Positions 26,543 through 34,802 of a stretch of DNA of 64,000 nt are shown here, one piece after another. The notes beneath the pieces are model-generated. The model saw only the letters and a list, made by a program, of their open reading frames with translations. It did no database searches and had not been told where the DNA came from. This stretch comes from Permianibacter aggregans. GTDB lineage: Bacteria > Pseudomonadota > Gammaproteobacteria > Enterobacterales > Permianibacteraceae. Location of the stretch: the NCBI RefSeq assembly GCF_009756665.1, contig NZ_CP037953.1, forward strand, positions 3,038,001 to 3,102,000, in the 5' to 3' direction. Position 1 is the stretch's first letter; every line of letters starts with the position of its first letter. The translations under genes were made by a program, and so were the position numbers.

Positions 26543-28648
26543 TTAAAAACTCAAGGTTGCCTGCATCCAGGCAATATTGTAATCGTTTTGGCGATTATTA
26601 TCGTCAAAGTAATAATTGCGGTCCTGGCGTGAGTCCAGTGTCAGACTGAGGTCCAGCCGTGTTGACGATGCCAACTGGAACGATTTGGCCAGACGACTGC
26701 GCAGCAAACGAAAATCCTGGTTCCAGAAATTGTCCATTTCATGCCAGGCCAACGACCATTCCCAACCGGTCGGGTGTTGATAGGCCAGCAGCGCCTGCGA
26801 GGTGTGCTCGGCGCTGGATCGCTCGTAACGCGGAATCGTCGCTTTGTCGAAATCAAGCAGACTGTAACCGGCGAACAATAACCAGCGCTTGCTGAGGCGC
26901 CACTGCAATTGAAACTCGGCGCCGCGCTGACGCAGCTCGCCATCATTGCTGATATCGAAATTATAGAGATTGGTGCCACCAATCATCAGATCGCGCAGTT
27001 CGTCATCAAACAGCTTTACATCAATCGTCAATTGTTGATTGAGAAAGCGGCCATTCCAGCCGATTTCCCGCGACCAGATTTCTTCGACGCCGAGATTGCC
27101 TGGTGCCATCGCGCTGATGTAGAAGAAGGCAAACGGATCGCTGCCATTGACCGGTGTATCCAAATCGGCAATGCGGTAGCGGTAGTGCGACTGATCTTCG
27201 AACAAATCCGGTGTGCGCACGGCGCGAGCAACAATGAAGCGCAGCGTATGCTGCGCGGCCAGTTGCCAGTTCAGCGCCAGCCGCGGTGAAAACTCGCCGC
27301 CGACCAAATCGTCATACTCGTACATGCCACCGAGATTGCTGATCAGGTTTTCTGACAGACGCCATTCCAGATTGGCAAACGCGCGGTACAAGGAATTGTG
27401 CAATTCGCCGCCGAAATAGGTTTCCGAACGCACTTGATCGCGGCGCGCCGAAATGCCGCCCACAATGCGCATCGCGTCACTGAACACAAAGGTTTCCTGC
27501 CATTCGATATCGAAGCGGCTTTCGCGCAGGTGCTGATTGGCCGTGCCGCAGCTCGGTACCAGACCATTGTTGGCAAAACGGGCAAATACCGCCGGTAGCA
27601 ACGCGGCGACCTCGATGCTTGGCGGTACCGGTGGCGGCAAACCCTCGCCGATGGCGTCAATCAGCGCATTGGTGTAATCGCGGTCAGTGCGATACAAAAG
27701 CCCCAGCTCATCGCTCAGGAAAATTTGTGGAATGCAGGTGCGCCAGTCTTCGCGGCTGTTGTGGTAATTGATATAGGCCTGCAGTTTGCTTTGATGGCGG
27801 GCATCGTGGTCAATAAACCAGTTGCCTTGCAGGAAGCCGTATTCGGTATTCGCCTCGTGATACGGCGCCGGTTCAAAATCATCGAGCAGCGAAATTTGAT
27901 CTGTGCCCCGGCTATAACCCATTTGCAGACTGACGCGTTCGCGTTCAGAAATGGTGCGCTGCCAGTCGGCATTGAAGAATGAACGTTGATAACTGTCGTA
28001 GCGTTTGTTGCCATCGCGATCGAGATCGAAACCATCATCGCCACGATGACCAAGGCTGAGTCGGAAACTGCCGTCGGCGACGGTGTCGGCGTGACGCAGC
28101 AGCGCATGGCGAATGCCGTTCTCACCAACGGTGGTGCTGATGGTATTGCCGATGACATCAACCGGATGCACGGTGATGATATTGATCACGCCGAAAAAGG
28201 CGTTGGCACCGTACAGCGCCGTGTTCGGTCCGCGCACGATTTCAATGCGCTGAATATCATCGAGCGCCAGCGGAATGTTGTGCCATTCGATGCGTGCCAG
28301 TGCCGGTTCGAAAATGGCGCGGCCATCGATCAGCACCTGCATCCGTCGGGAAATATCCTCGACCAGGCCGTGATAGCTGAGCACCGGATTGGTGCCGTTC
28401 TCGTAGCCGATATGCATGCCGGGCACCAGCCGCAACAACTCCGGCAGCGTACGGGCACCACTCAAACGAATCAGCTCACGATCCAGCACCGTGACACTGG
28501 CCGGCACTTCATCGGCAGGCTGTTTCAGCCGGGTAGCCGTCAACACCACCGGCATATCGCTGAACAGCGCATCGTCAACAGCGAGTGGCTCAACGGCTTT
28601 TGCCACGGAGCTGGCGAGCACCAGCGACAGTATTATTGGTCTTTTCAT
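26543..28648 (-). CDS. TonB-dependent outer-membrane receptor
   Basis: A 701-aa receptor. The signal peptide (MKRPIILSLVLASSVAKA) is followed almost at once by a plug domain: PVVLTATRLKQPADEVPASV, IEIVRGPNTALYGANAFFGV. A beta-barrel rich in aromatic turns follows, ending in Phe as outer-membrane porins do. It takes up a ligand with energy from TonB-ExbBD; no linked gene shows which ligand. Colicin I-, BtuB- or siderophore-type receptors are all possible. The frame is open upstream to 28972, but ATG 28648 with its signal peptide is clear. It is placed between darP and pmbA. Confidence 0.9.
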   Translation of the reverse strand: MKRPIILSLVLASSVAKAVEPLAVDDALFSDMPVVLTATRLKQPADEVPASVTVLDRELIRLSGARTLPELLRLVPGMHIGYENGTNPVLSYHGLVEDISRRMQVLIDGRAIFEPALARIEWHNIPLALDDIQRIEIVRGPNTALYGANAFFGVINIITVHPVDVIGNTISTTVGENGIRHALLRHADTVADGSFRLSLGHRGDDGFDLDRDGNKRYDSYQRSFFNADWQRTISERERVSLQMGYSRGTDQISLLDDFEPAPYHEANTEYGFLQGNWFIDHDARHQSKLQAYINYHNSREDWRTCIPQIFLSDELGLLYRTDRDYTNALIDAIGEGLPPPVPPSIEVAALLPAVFARFANNGLVPSCGTANQHLRESRFDIEWQETFVFSDAMRIVGGISARRDQVRSETYFGGELHNSLYRAFANLEWRLSENLISNLGGMYEYDDLVGGEFSPRLALNWQLAAQHTLRFIVARAVRTPDLFEDQSHYRYRIADLDTPVNGSDPFAFFYISAMAPGNLGVEEIWSREIGWNGRFLNQQLTIDVKLFDDELRDLMIGGTNLYNFDISNDGELRQRGAEFQLQWRLSKRWLLFAGYSLLDFDKATIPRYERSSAEHTSQALLAYQHPTGWEWSLAWHEMDNFWNQDFRLLRSRLAKSFQLASSTRLDLSLTLDSRQDRNYYFDDNNRQNDYNIAWMQATLSF

Positions 28649-28769
28649 AACGAAACCGGTCTCCCCAGTTTGGCCTATAGTGAAACAAGGCATAGAGGCC
28701 GTCAAATCAGTCGCTCGTGCTATCCTTGCCGCCTGCCAATTTTCCCCAACCGCCAACAGGAGTGAGCCG

Positions 28770-30161
28770 GTGTCTGCCAGCCCTGCCATCGATAACCCGA
28801 CCATTGACGCCCTGGATGCCGACCAGGAAATCCGCCGTTTGCGCAGCATGGTTGAAGCGATGCTGGTCGAAGCCAAGCGGCTGGGCGCCAGCGCGGCTGA
28901 AGTCGGTGTCAGCCGCGATATCGGACTGCAACTGGCTGTCCGTGAAGGCGATGTCGAAACGCTGGAATTCAACCGCGATGGCGGGTTTGGTATTTCGGTT
29001 TATTTTGGCCAGCGCAAAGGCCACGCCAGCTGCACCGACACCCGCATGGACGCTTTACGTGCGGCCGTTAAAGCGGCTTGCGAAATCGCCCGGCATACGG
29101 CCGAAGATCCCTACGCCGGTTTGCCGGAAGCCGAGATGCTGGCGACCGAGTTTCCCGATCTGGATTTGGATCACGCGATCAACATTACCGCTGATCAGGC
29201 GATTGATATCGCGCTGCGCTGCGAACAAGCCGGTTTGCACGCCGAGAGCAGTGTCAAGAAAACCGATGCGGTGCATTTTTCCAGTCATCGCGGCGTGCGT
29301 GTTTACGGCAATTCGATCGGTTTTTGCCAAGGCGTTGCCAGTTCGCGTCACAGCATCAGCGCGACGATGATCGCCGAAGATGAGCGTGGCATGCAGCGCG
29401 ACTGGTGGTACACGGTTGCGCGCGATCCGAGCGAACTCAACTCGCCGGAATCGGTCGGCAAAACCGCCGCTGAACGCGCCGCCAAACGGCTTGGCGCACG
29501 GCCGATGAAAACGGGCTCGATGCCGGTGTTGATGGTGCCGGAAGTGGCGCGCGGTTTTATCGGTCATTTGTTGTCGGCGGCGCGCGGCGGCAATCTCTAC
29601 CGCAAATCCTCATTCTTGTGTGACAAGCTCGGCACCGAGGTGATGCCGAATTGGCTTTCCTTGCGCGAGCGGCCATTCTGGAAAAAAGGTTTGGCCAGTG
29701 CCGCGTTCGACAACGAAGGCGTACGCACCCGCGAGCACGACATCGTCGCTGACGGCAAACTGGAGAGCTATGTGCTCAGCACTTATTCGGCCCGGCGGCT
29801 GAAACTGCAAAGCACCGGCAACGCCGGCGGCGTGCACAATCTGCAGGTCGACTCCGCACAGGAAACCTTGAGCTTTGCGCAATTGCTGAGCGAGATGGGT
29901 GAGGGCGTTGTCATCACTTCAGTCATGGGCCAGGGCATCAATCTGGTCAATGGCGATTACTCACGCGGAGCCTCCGGCTTCTACGTGAAAAACGGCGAGA
30001 TTCAACACGCCGTTGAGGAGATCACCATCGCCGGCAGCTTGCCGAAATTGTTCAAGCACATTCGCGTACTCGGCAACGATATCGAACGGCAATCCTCCAT
30101 TCGAACCGGTTCACTGCTGATCGACGGGTTTACCGTTGCCGGTCAGCACCATCAAGACTGA
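28770..30161 (+). CDS. pmbA: Metalloprotease PmbA (TldE)
   Basis: A 463-aa partner of TldD. It lacks the HExxxH motif, as TldE proteins do, and carries the family sequences GVRVYGNSIGF and VITSVMGQGINLVNGDYSRG. The open frame begins at 28416 inside the antisense receptor gene. GTG 28770 is chosen because AGGAG lies 7 bp before it and the resulting length fits the family. Together with TldD it forms the peptide-degrading heterodimer. Confidence 0.94.
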   Translation: MSASPAIDNPTIDALDADQEIRRLRSMVEAMLVEAKRLGASAAEVGVSRDIGLQLAVREGDVETLEFNRDGGFGISVYFGQRKGHASCTDTRMDALRAAVKAACEIARHTAEDPYAGLPEAEMLATEFPDLDLDHAINITADQAIDIALRCEQAGLHAESSVKKTDAVHFSSHRGVRVYGNSIGFCQGVASSRHSISATMIAEDERGMQRDWWYTVARDPSELNSPESVGKTAAERAAKRLGARPMKTGSMPVLMVPEVARGFIGHLLSAARGGNLYRKSSFLCDKLGTEVMPNWLSLRERPFWKKGLASAAFDNEGVRTREHDIVADGKLESYVLSTYSARRLKLQSTGNAGGVHNLQVDSAQETLSFAQLLSEMGEGVVITSVMGQGINLVNGDYSRGASGFYVKNGEIQHAVEEITIAGSLPKLFKHIRVLGNDIERQSSIRTGSLLIDGFTVAGQHHQD

Positions 30162-30173
30162 GTTTTCTGTTTT

Positions 30174-30743
30174 ATGTCCGTATTCATTCCGTTGTCCTAC
30201 GACCATTTTGCGCCGGCCGAGGCGCAAGCAAAAGTATTGCTCGGCCCAGAACAAATCAACGCCATCGTGCGCCGACTGGCGCTGGAACTGGAGCGCGACT
30301 ATCAGGACAAGCATCCGGTATTGCTGACGGTGATGTCCGGTGCATTGGTGTTTGCCGGTCAACTGATGACCCACTTGCGCTTTCCGCTGCAGCTCGACTA
30401 TTGCCACGTCACGCGCTATCGCGGCGCGGCCCGTGCCGACGAATTGCAGTGGCTGGTGTCGCCGCGCTTAGCGCTGAAAGATCGGCATGTATTGGTGCTC
30501 GATGACATTCTCGATGAAGGCCATACGCTGTTGCACATCGAGCGCTTTGTGCAGGCGCAGGGCGCGCGTTCCTGCGCCAGTGTCGTGTTCTGTGACAAGC
30601 GCCATGATCGCAAAGCGGAAAAAGATATGCGCGCGGCGTACACCGGCGTCGACATTCCCGATCGGTTCGTGTTTGGTTTTGGTCTGGATTATCTGGAGTA
30701 CGGTCGTAATTGTCCGGCACTGATGATCGTGGAGTCGCTGTGA
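30174..30743 (+). CDS. hpt: Hypoxanthine-guanine phosphoribosyltransferase family protein
   Basis: A 189-aa PRTase with the PRPP-binding signature VLVLDDILDEGHTL (around residues 104-117) and a DKRHDRKAEKD segment in place of the usual Lys-containing base loop. The final FGFGLDYLEYGRN region is as in bacterial Hpt. It salvages hypoxanthine or guanine to IMP/GMP. It starts 12 bp after pmbA and overlaps the next purine-related gene by 4 bp, so a small purine-salvage unit is likely. Confidence 0.88.
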   Translation: MSVFIPLSYDHFAPAEAQAKVLLGPEQINAIVRRLALELERDYQDKHPVLLTVMSGALVFAGQLMTHLRFPLQLDYCHVTRYRGAARADELQWLVSPRLALKDRHVLVLDDILDEGHTLLHIERFVQAQGARSCASVVFCDKRHDRKAEKDMRAAYTGVDIPDRFVFGFGLDYLEYGRNCPALMIVESL

Positions 30744-31450
30744 AGCTTTGTTTTCTGTTGGCGATGCAAAGCGAAGCCGAGCCCTTGCTGCAGGCGCTGA
30801 GCGCTACACCAAAAACCGCTGCATGGCCAAACTGGTTGCCGTTTCGCTTATTTCACAGCGCGTTTGCCGAGCACGATATTCATCTGATCATTTCCGGCGA
30901 AGACAAGCGCTTCAATGTTGACAATATCGGTCTCGAAGCGGCCAGTCTGATGACTTATCTGGCGTTGGAAAATCTGCAACCGGATTTATTGATCAGTGCC
31001 GGCACTTGCGGTGGCTTTGCCACTAAAGGCGCGCAGATCGGCACGGTATATCTAGCGGATACGTTTTTGTTTCACGATCGCCATGTGCCGTTGCCTGGCT
31101 TTGCCGACAGCAGCATTAGCCATACCAATACCTATGATGTCTCGACGTTGGCAGAGGCATTGTCTTTGCCAATCACCTCCGTTTCTTCCGGTAGTTCACT
31201 GCTGAAGCAGGACAGCGATTTGGCCGTGATGGCGCGCTTCGATGTCGGTGCCAAGGAGATGGAGGCGGCGGCGATTGCCTGGGTTTGCCAGCTTGCCTCG
31301 CAGCCAATGCTGGCGCTGAAAAGCGTCACCAATCTGCTCGATGAGCAAGGTTCTTCAGAGCAGCAATTCGTTCGGCATTTCTCGTTGGCCGTGCAACGGT
31401 TGACGCATGAAGCGCTGCGCTTGCTTGAGGTATTGCCGAAACGGAATTAA
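30740..31450 (+). CDS. 5'-methylthioadenosine nucleosidase, plant-type
   Basis: A 236-aa nucleoside phosphorylase-fold protein. The purine-binding and catalytic segments are SAGTCGGFATKGAQIG, LFHDRHVPLP and the KEMEAAAIAW block that holds the ribose-binding Met-Glu. The arrangement follows plant MTA nucleosidases more closely than E. coli Pfs/MtnN. It would cleave 5'-methylthioadenosine to adenine and methylthioribose. GTG 30740 overlaps the hpt stop (GTGA). Activity on S-adenosylhomocysteine is uncertain because plant-type enzymes often reject it. Confidence 0.78.
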   Translation: MKLCFLLAMQSEAEPLLQALSATPKTAAWPNWLPFRLFHSAFAEHDIHLIISGEDKRFNVDNIGLEAASLMTYLALENLQPDLLISAGTCGGFATKGAQIGTVYLADTFLFHDRHVPLPGFADSSISHTNTYDVSTLAEALSLPITSVSSGSSLLKQDSDLAVMARFDVGAKEMEAAAIAWVCQLASQPMLALKSVTNLLDEQGSSEQQFVRHFSLAVQRLTHEALRLLEVLPKRN

Positions 31451-31457
31451 CGGATGC

Positions 31458-32813
31458 TTACAGCAAAATCAGCGTCGTCAAACCCAGGAAGGTCATCAAG
31501 CCAACAATATCGGTAACGGTGGTCAGCAGCATATTGCCGGCTAGCGCCGGGTCGAGATTGAAATGACGCAGCAGCAAGGGAATGCCGACGCCGGCCAAAT
31601 TGGCGGCGATCATCGTCGCCAATAACGCGCCGGAAATGACGCCGCCGAGCAGCCAGGATTTCCATAAGCCGATCACCACCAAGAGTAGTGCGGCCATGAT
31701 CAAACCATTGATCATGCCGATGGCGATTTCTTTGCCAATCAGCCAGCGGTAGTTGCTCTTTTCGATATGACCGAGTGCGATACCGCGTATCGTCAGCGTT
31801 ACCGCCTGATTGCCAGCGGCACCGCCCATGCTCGGCACGACGAGCAGCAGTACGGCGACAGTGGCCAGTTGCTCCAGTGTGCCCTCAAAGGCGTTATTGA
31901 CCAGCGCCGCGACTAACGCGGTGACCATGTTGATACCGAGCCAAATCGTGCGACGTCGAGCGGATTGCAAGACCGGGCCAAAGGTTTCTTCGTGCTCATC
32001 CAAACCGCCCATACTTTTCAATGAGCTGTCGGCTTCTTCGCGGATAACGTCAACGACGTCATCGATGGTGATCCGGCCGATCAACACGCCTTCTTCATCA
32101 ATAACCGGGGCAGAAACCAAGTCGCGGCGTTCGAACAACTGCGCGACTTCGGTGTCTTTCATGTCGACCGGAATGCGCAGCACATCAAATTCGATCAAAT
32201 CTTCAATCAGCTCTTCTGGCTGACTGGTGACCAAGGTCGACAGTGCGACGGTACCAACGAATTGATCATCGCGATCGACAACGAACAAGGTGTCGGTGGC
32301 TTCCGGCAATTCGCCACGCAAACGCAGATAACGCAACACGACATCGACGGTGACGTCCGGACGCACGGTGACCGTGTCGGTGTTCATCAAACCGCCGGCG
32401 GTGTCTTCCGGATAGGCGAGGGCCTTCAGTACCCGCGCCCGGTTCTGCTCGTCCATCGAGCGCAGCACTTCGCGGTACAGATCGTCCGGCAAATCGGCCA
32501 GCAAATCGGCGACGTCGTCGGTGTCGAGTGAACGGGTGGCGGCGGCCAGTTCCTGCGGCGCCATGCGGCCGAGGAACACAGCGCGGATGTCGTCATCCAG
32601 ATGTTGCAGGATGTCGCCTTCGCGACTGGAATCGATCAGCTTCCAGACCAGTTCACGGGTGCGCGGTGGCACCGAGGACATCAGGTGGGCCACATCAGCT
32701 GCCGGTAATTCGGTCAACAAGCGGCGCGCATGGACAAACATTCCGCGCGCCAACGCCGATTGTAATCGGGTCAGTGGGCTCGGAACGATGTCAGGGGCGG
32801 CGGCTTCGACCAT
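31458..32813 (-). CDS. mgtE: Magnesium transporter MgtE
   Basis: A 451-aa Mg2+ channel. Residues about 1-130 form the helical N domain, about 135-260 a CBS pair that senses Mg2+, and about 285-451 five transmembrane helices with a conserved PSMGGAAGNQAVTLTIRG stretch. In many gammaproteobacteria mgtE follows the HPr gene of the rpoN cluster; here it follows the EIIA gene directly, 126 bp away, with no reading frame for HPr in the gap. The gap has only a weak hairpin (about 32896-32913) and no recognisable M-box. Confidence 0.95.
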   Translation of the reverse strand: MVEAAAPDIVPSPLTRLQSALARGMFVHARRLLTELPAADVAHLMSSVPPRTRELVWKLIDSSREGDILQHLDDDIRAVFLGRMAPQELAAATRSLDTDDVADLLADLPDDLYREVLRSMDEQNRARVLKALAYPEDTAGGLMNTDTVTVRPDVTVDVVLRYLRLRGELPEATDTLFVVDRDDQFVGTVALSTLVTSQPEELIEDLIEFDVLRIPVDMKDTEVAQLFERRDLVSAPVIDEEGVLIGRITIDDVVDVIREEADSSLKSMGGLDEHEETFGPVLQSARRRTIWLGINMVTALVAALVNNAFEGTLEQLATVAVLLLVVPSMGGAAGNQAVTLTIRGIALGHIEKSNYRWLIGKEIAIGMINGLIMAALLLVVIGLWKSWLLGGVISGALLATMIAANLAGVGIPLLLRHFNLDPALAGNMLLTTVTDIVGLMTFLGLTTLILL

Positions 32814-32939
32814 GAAAACTCCAGAAGGGAAACGGCGGCTGCGGGATTACGCCTGGCGGCGCACACAAAGCGTGCATAGGGTACCGTAGTTAAACGGCAA
32901 AAAACACTTTGCCCTTTATCCCTGCGCAACGTTTGTTGA

Positions 32940-33341
32940 TCAGTCTGGCATCGGCATCGAATATTCGCGAATAGCGTTCTTGCCGGCATGCAATACCCGC
33001 TGACTCTGTGCCGCCAGATCGTGATTCGGTTCTGCCAGCACGGCGTTGAACATTGCATGATTGAGTCCGGCAACAACCATGATCAAGGTTTCGCGTGCGG
33101 CCTCTGACAGCGCGACTGCCAAGGCTTCGCCAACGGTATCGCAGAGCACCAGTACGCCGGCGCCTTGATCAAGTTCGCGAATTTTCAGACTTAAGTGATG
33201 GCTCAGTACCGAGGCGCCCATTTCCTGATGAATGGCCATGGCCCGTAATGGCAACACGCTATCGACGTCCGGCGATTGCTGGGCATCAACCAGTTGATGG
33301 GCGAAATCATCATGGGTCAGCAGTAAGACACCGATATGCAT
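32940..33341 (-). CDS. PTS system EIIA component, mannose family (EIIA-Man)
   Basis: A 133-aa single-domain EIIA protein. The phosphorylatable His10 is in LLLTHDDFA at the expected position. The fold is that of PF03610. In related bacteria this gene sits between rapZ and an HPr (Npr) gene and acts in the regulatory nitrogen PTS, not in sugar uptake. Here the neighbouring HPr gene is missing, and ptsN is missing upstream of rapZ. Its phosphate donor must be encoded elsewhere or has been lost. Confidence 0.88.
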   Translation of the reverse strand: MHIGVLLLTHDDFAHQLVDAQQSPDVDSVLPLRAMAIHQEMGASVLSHHLSLKIRELDQGAGVLVLCDTVGEALAVALSEAARETLIMVVAGLNHAMFNAVLAEPNHDLAAQSQRVLHAGKNAIREYSMPMPD

Positions 33342-33387
33342 GGCTTAACCTCGAAGACAAAGCAACGCTGGGGCGAGGCGTTGGTGT

Positions 33388-34236
33388 TCAACTGCGCAGA
33401 TCACGATGGCGCACCTGCGTTTGCGGATGGGTTTGCCGGAAGTAAGCCGCCAGTTGCTCGGCAACATAAACCGAACGATGCTGGCCGCCGGTGCAACCGA
33501 TGGCAATGGTCAAATAAGAGCGATTGTCCTGTTCGAAACGCGGCAACCAGGTTTCCAGGAATACCCGAACTTGCCAGATAAATTCCGAGGCGCGATCCTG
33601 GTTTTGGAAGAACGCTTGAATCGCCTCATCTTTGCCGGAGAACGGACGCAACTGCAGATCCCAGTATGGATTGGGCAGGCAGCGGGCGTCGAACACGTAA
33701 TCGGCATCGACCGGCACGCCGTTCTTGTAGCCAAACGATTCGAACAGAATATCGACACTGTTTTTCCGATGCGACAACACCCGTTGCTGAATCAATTCGC
33801 GTAACGCGTTGCTGCTCATGTTGGTGGTGTCGATCAACAAGTCGGCACGCATCGCAATCGAACTCAAGCGCTCGCGCTCGCGGTCAATGGCTTCATTCAG
33901 CGACATGCCTTCGTCGGTCAGTGGATGGCGGCGACGGGTTTCGCTGTAACGTTTCAGCAGCGTGTTTTCATCGGCATCGATAAACACGATATGCGGCTGA
34001 CGGAACTCAGCTTTCAGCTGATCGAAAATCTGGTCGAACTGGGCCAGTTCTTCAGCGGCGTTGCGGGCATCAATGGCAACGGCGATATCGGCGTGATTGT
34101 GATGCACCTTTTCCAGCAAAGCCGGTAGCAGGCTGACGGGCAAGTTGTCAACACAGAAGTAACCGTGATCTTCCATGGCATTCAGGGCAACCGATTTGCC
34201 GGAACCGGACCGTCCGCTGACCAGCACTAGAGACAT
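33388..34236 (-). CDS. rapZ: RNase adapter protein RapZ
   Basis: A 282-aa P-loop protein: Walker A GRSGSGKSVAL near the N-terminus, FIDADENTLLKRYSETRR in the middle, and the C-terminal RNA-binding domain with AIGCTGGQHRSVYVAEQLA. In E. coli RapZ presents the sRNA GlmZ to RNase E and so controls GlmS and amino-sugar supply. ATG 34236 is preferred to GTG 34242. A terminator separates it from hpf, so rapZ has its own promoter in 34237-34403. Confidence 0.94.
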   Translation of the reverse strand: MSLVLVSGRSGSGKSVALNAMEDHGYFCVDNLPVSLLPALLEKVHHNHADIAVAIDARNAAEELAQFDQIFDQLKAEFRQPHIVFIDADENTLLKRYSETRRRHPLTDEGMSLNEAIDRERERLSSIAMRADLLIDTTNMSSNALRELIQQRVLSHRKNSVDILFESFGYKNGVPVDADYVFDARCLPNPYWDLQLRPFSGKDEAIQAFFQNQDRASEFIWQVRVFLETWLPRFEQDNRSYLTIAIGCTGGQHRSVYVAEQLAAYFRQTHPQTQVRHRDLRS

Positions 34237-34364
34237 AAACACTTCGAAAAAAACAGGCAGGTAGGCGAGAGCCTAGCACAAGATTATGACGCCATGCAGC
34301 GCTGGCCAGAGCAAATAAGTTGGAAATGACGAGTGACAAATGACCTACTGCGGCGCTGAGGATC

Positions 34365-34389
34365 AAAAAAGGCGCCATCGGCGCCTTTT
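34365..34389 (-). terminator. Terminator after hpf
   Basis: Read on the minus strand: GGCGCC, a GAT loop and GGCGCC followed by TTTTTT. It lies 15 bp after the hpf stop and ends the kdsD-to-hpf transcript before rapZ. Confidence 0.85.
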
Positions 34390-34403
34390 CGGTTTGGCAC
34401 GGA

Positions 34404-34691
34404 TCAGTGACCGCGCATCATTTCCTTGTGTTTGATCACTTGCCGATCGAGCTTGTCGATCAGCAGGTCAATCGCCGTATACATATTGGCGTCTTCACAA
34501 TCGGCATAAATTTCACCGCCGCTCAGGTTGATCTTGGCTTCCGCTTTCTGCCTCAATTTTTCCACGGTCAGCACAACGTGGACATTGGTGATGTTGTCGA
34601 AGTGGCGGGTCAGCTTTTGAAATTTTTCGTTGACGAAGCTGCGAATGGCGTCGGTAATTTCCACATGATGGCCGGTTAGATTGATTTGCAT
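34404..34691 (-). CDS. hpf: Ribosome hibernation promoting factor
   Basis: A 95-aa short HPF. The frame starts MQINLTGHHVEITDAIRSFV and continues with INLSGGEIYADCEDANMYTAIDLLIDKLDRQ, the family's nucleic-acid-binding face. It binds the 30S A/P sites and promotes 100S dimers in stationary phase. ATG 34691 is chosen over an upstream start because AGGAAG precedes it. It follows rpoN by 111 bp, as in enterobacteria. Confidence 0.94.
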   Translation of the reverse strand: MQINLTGHHVEITDAIRSFVNEKFQKLTRHFDNITNVHVVLTVEKLRQKAEAKINLSGGEIYADCEDANMYTAIDLLIDKLDRQVIKHKEMMRGH

Positions 34692-34802
34692 AGGGTGCTT
34701 CCTCTTGTTTGCCATGCCGTTATTGGACTGGTATCCAAAGAAATCCGGTGGTCCTGTGAAATCTATTGGGGGCCGAATTCGGTGAATTCAAGTCAGCAAC
34801 GG

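Noticed and set aside
32814-32939. M-box (ykoK) riboswitch upstream of mgtE
   Set aside because: Only 126 bp are available and no M-box core helices are recognisable; one weak hairpin only.
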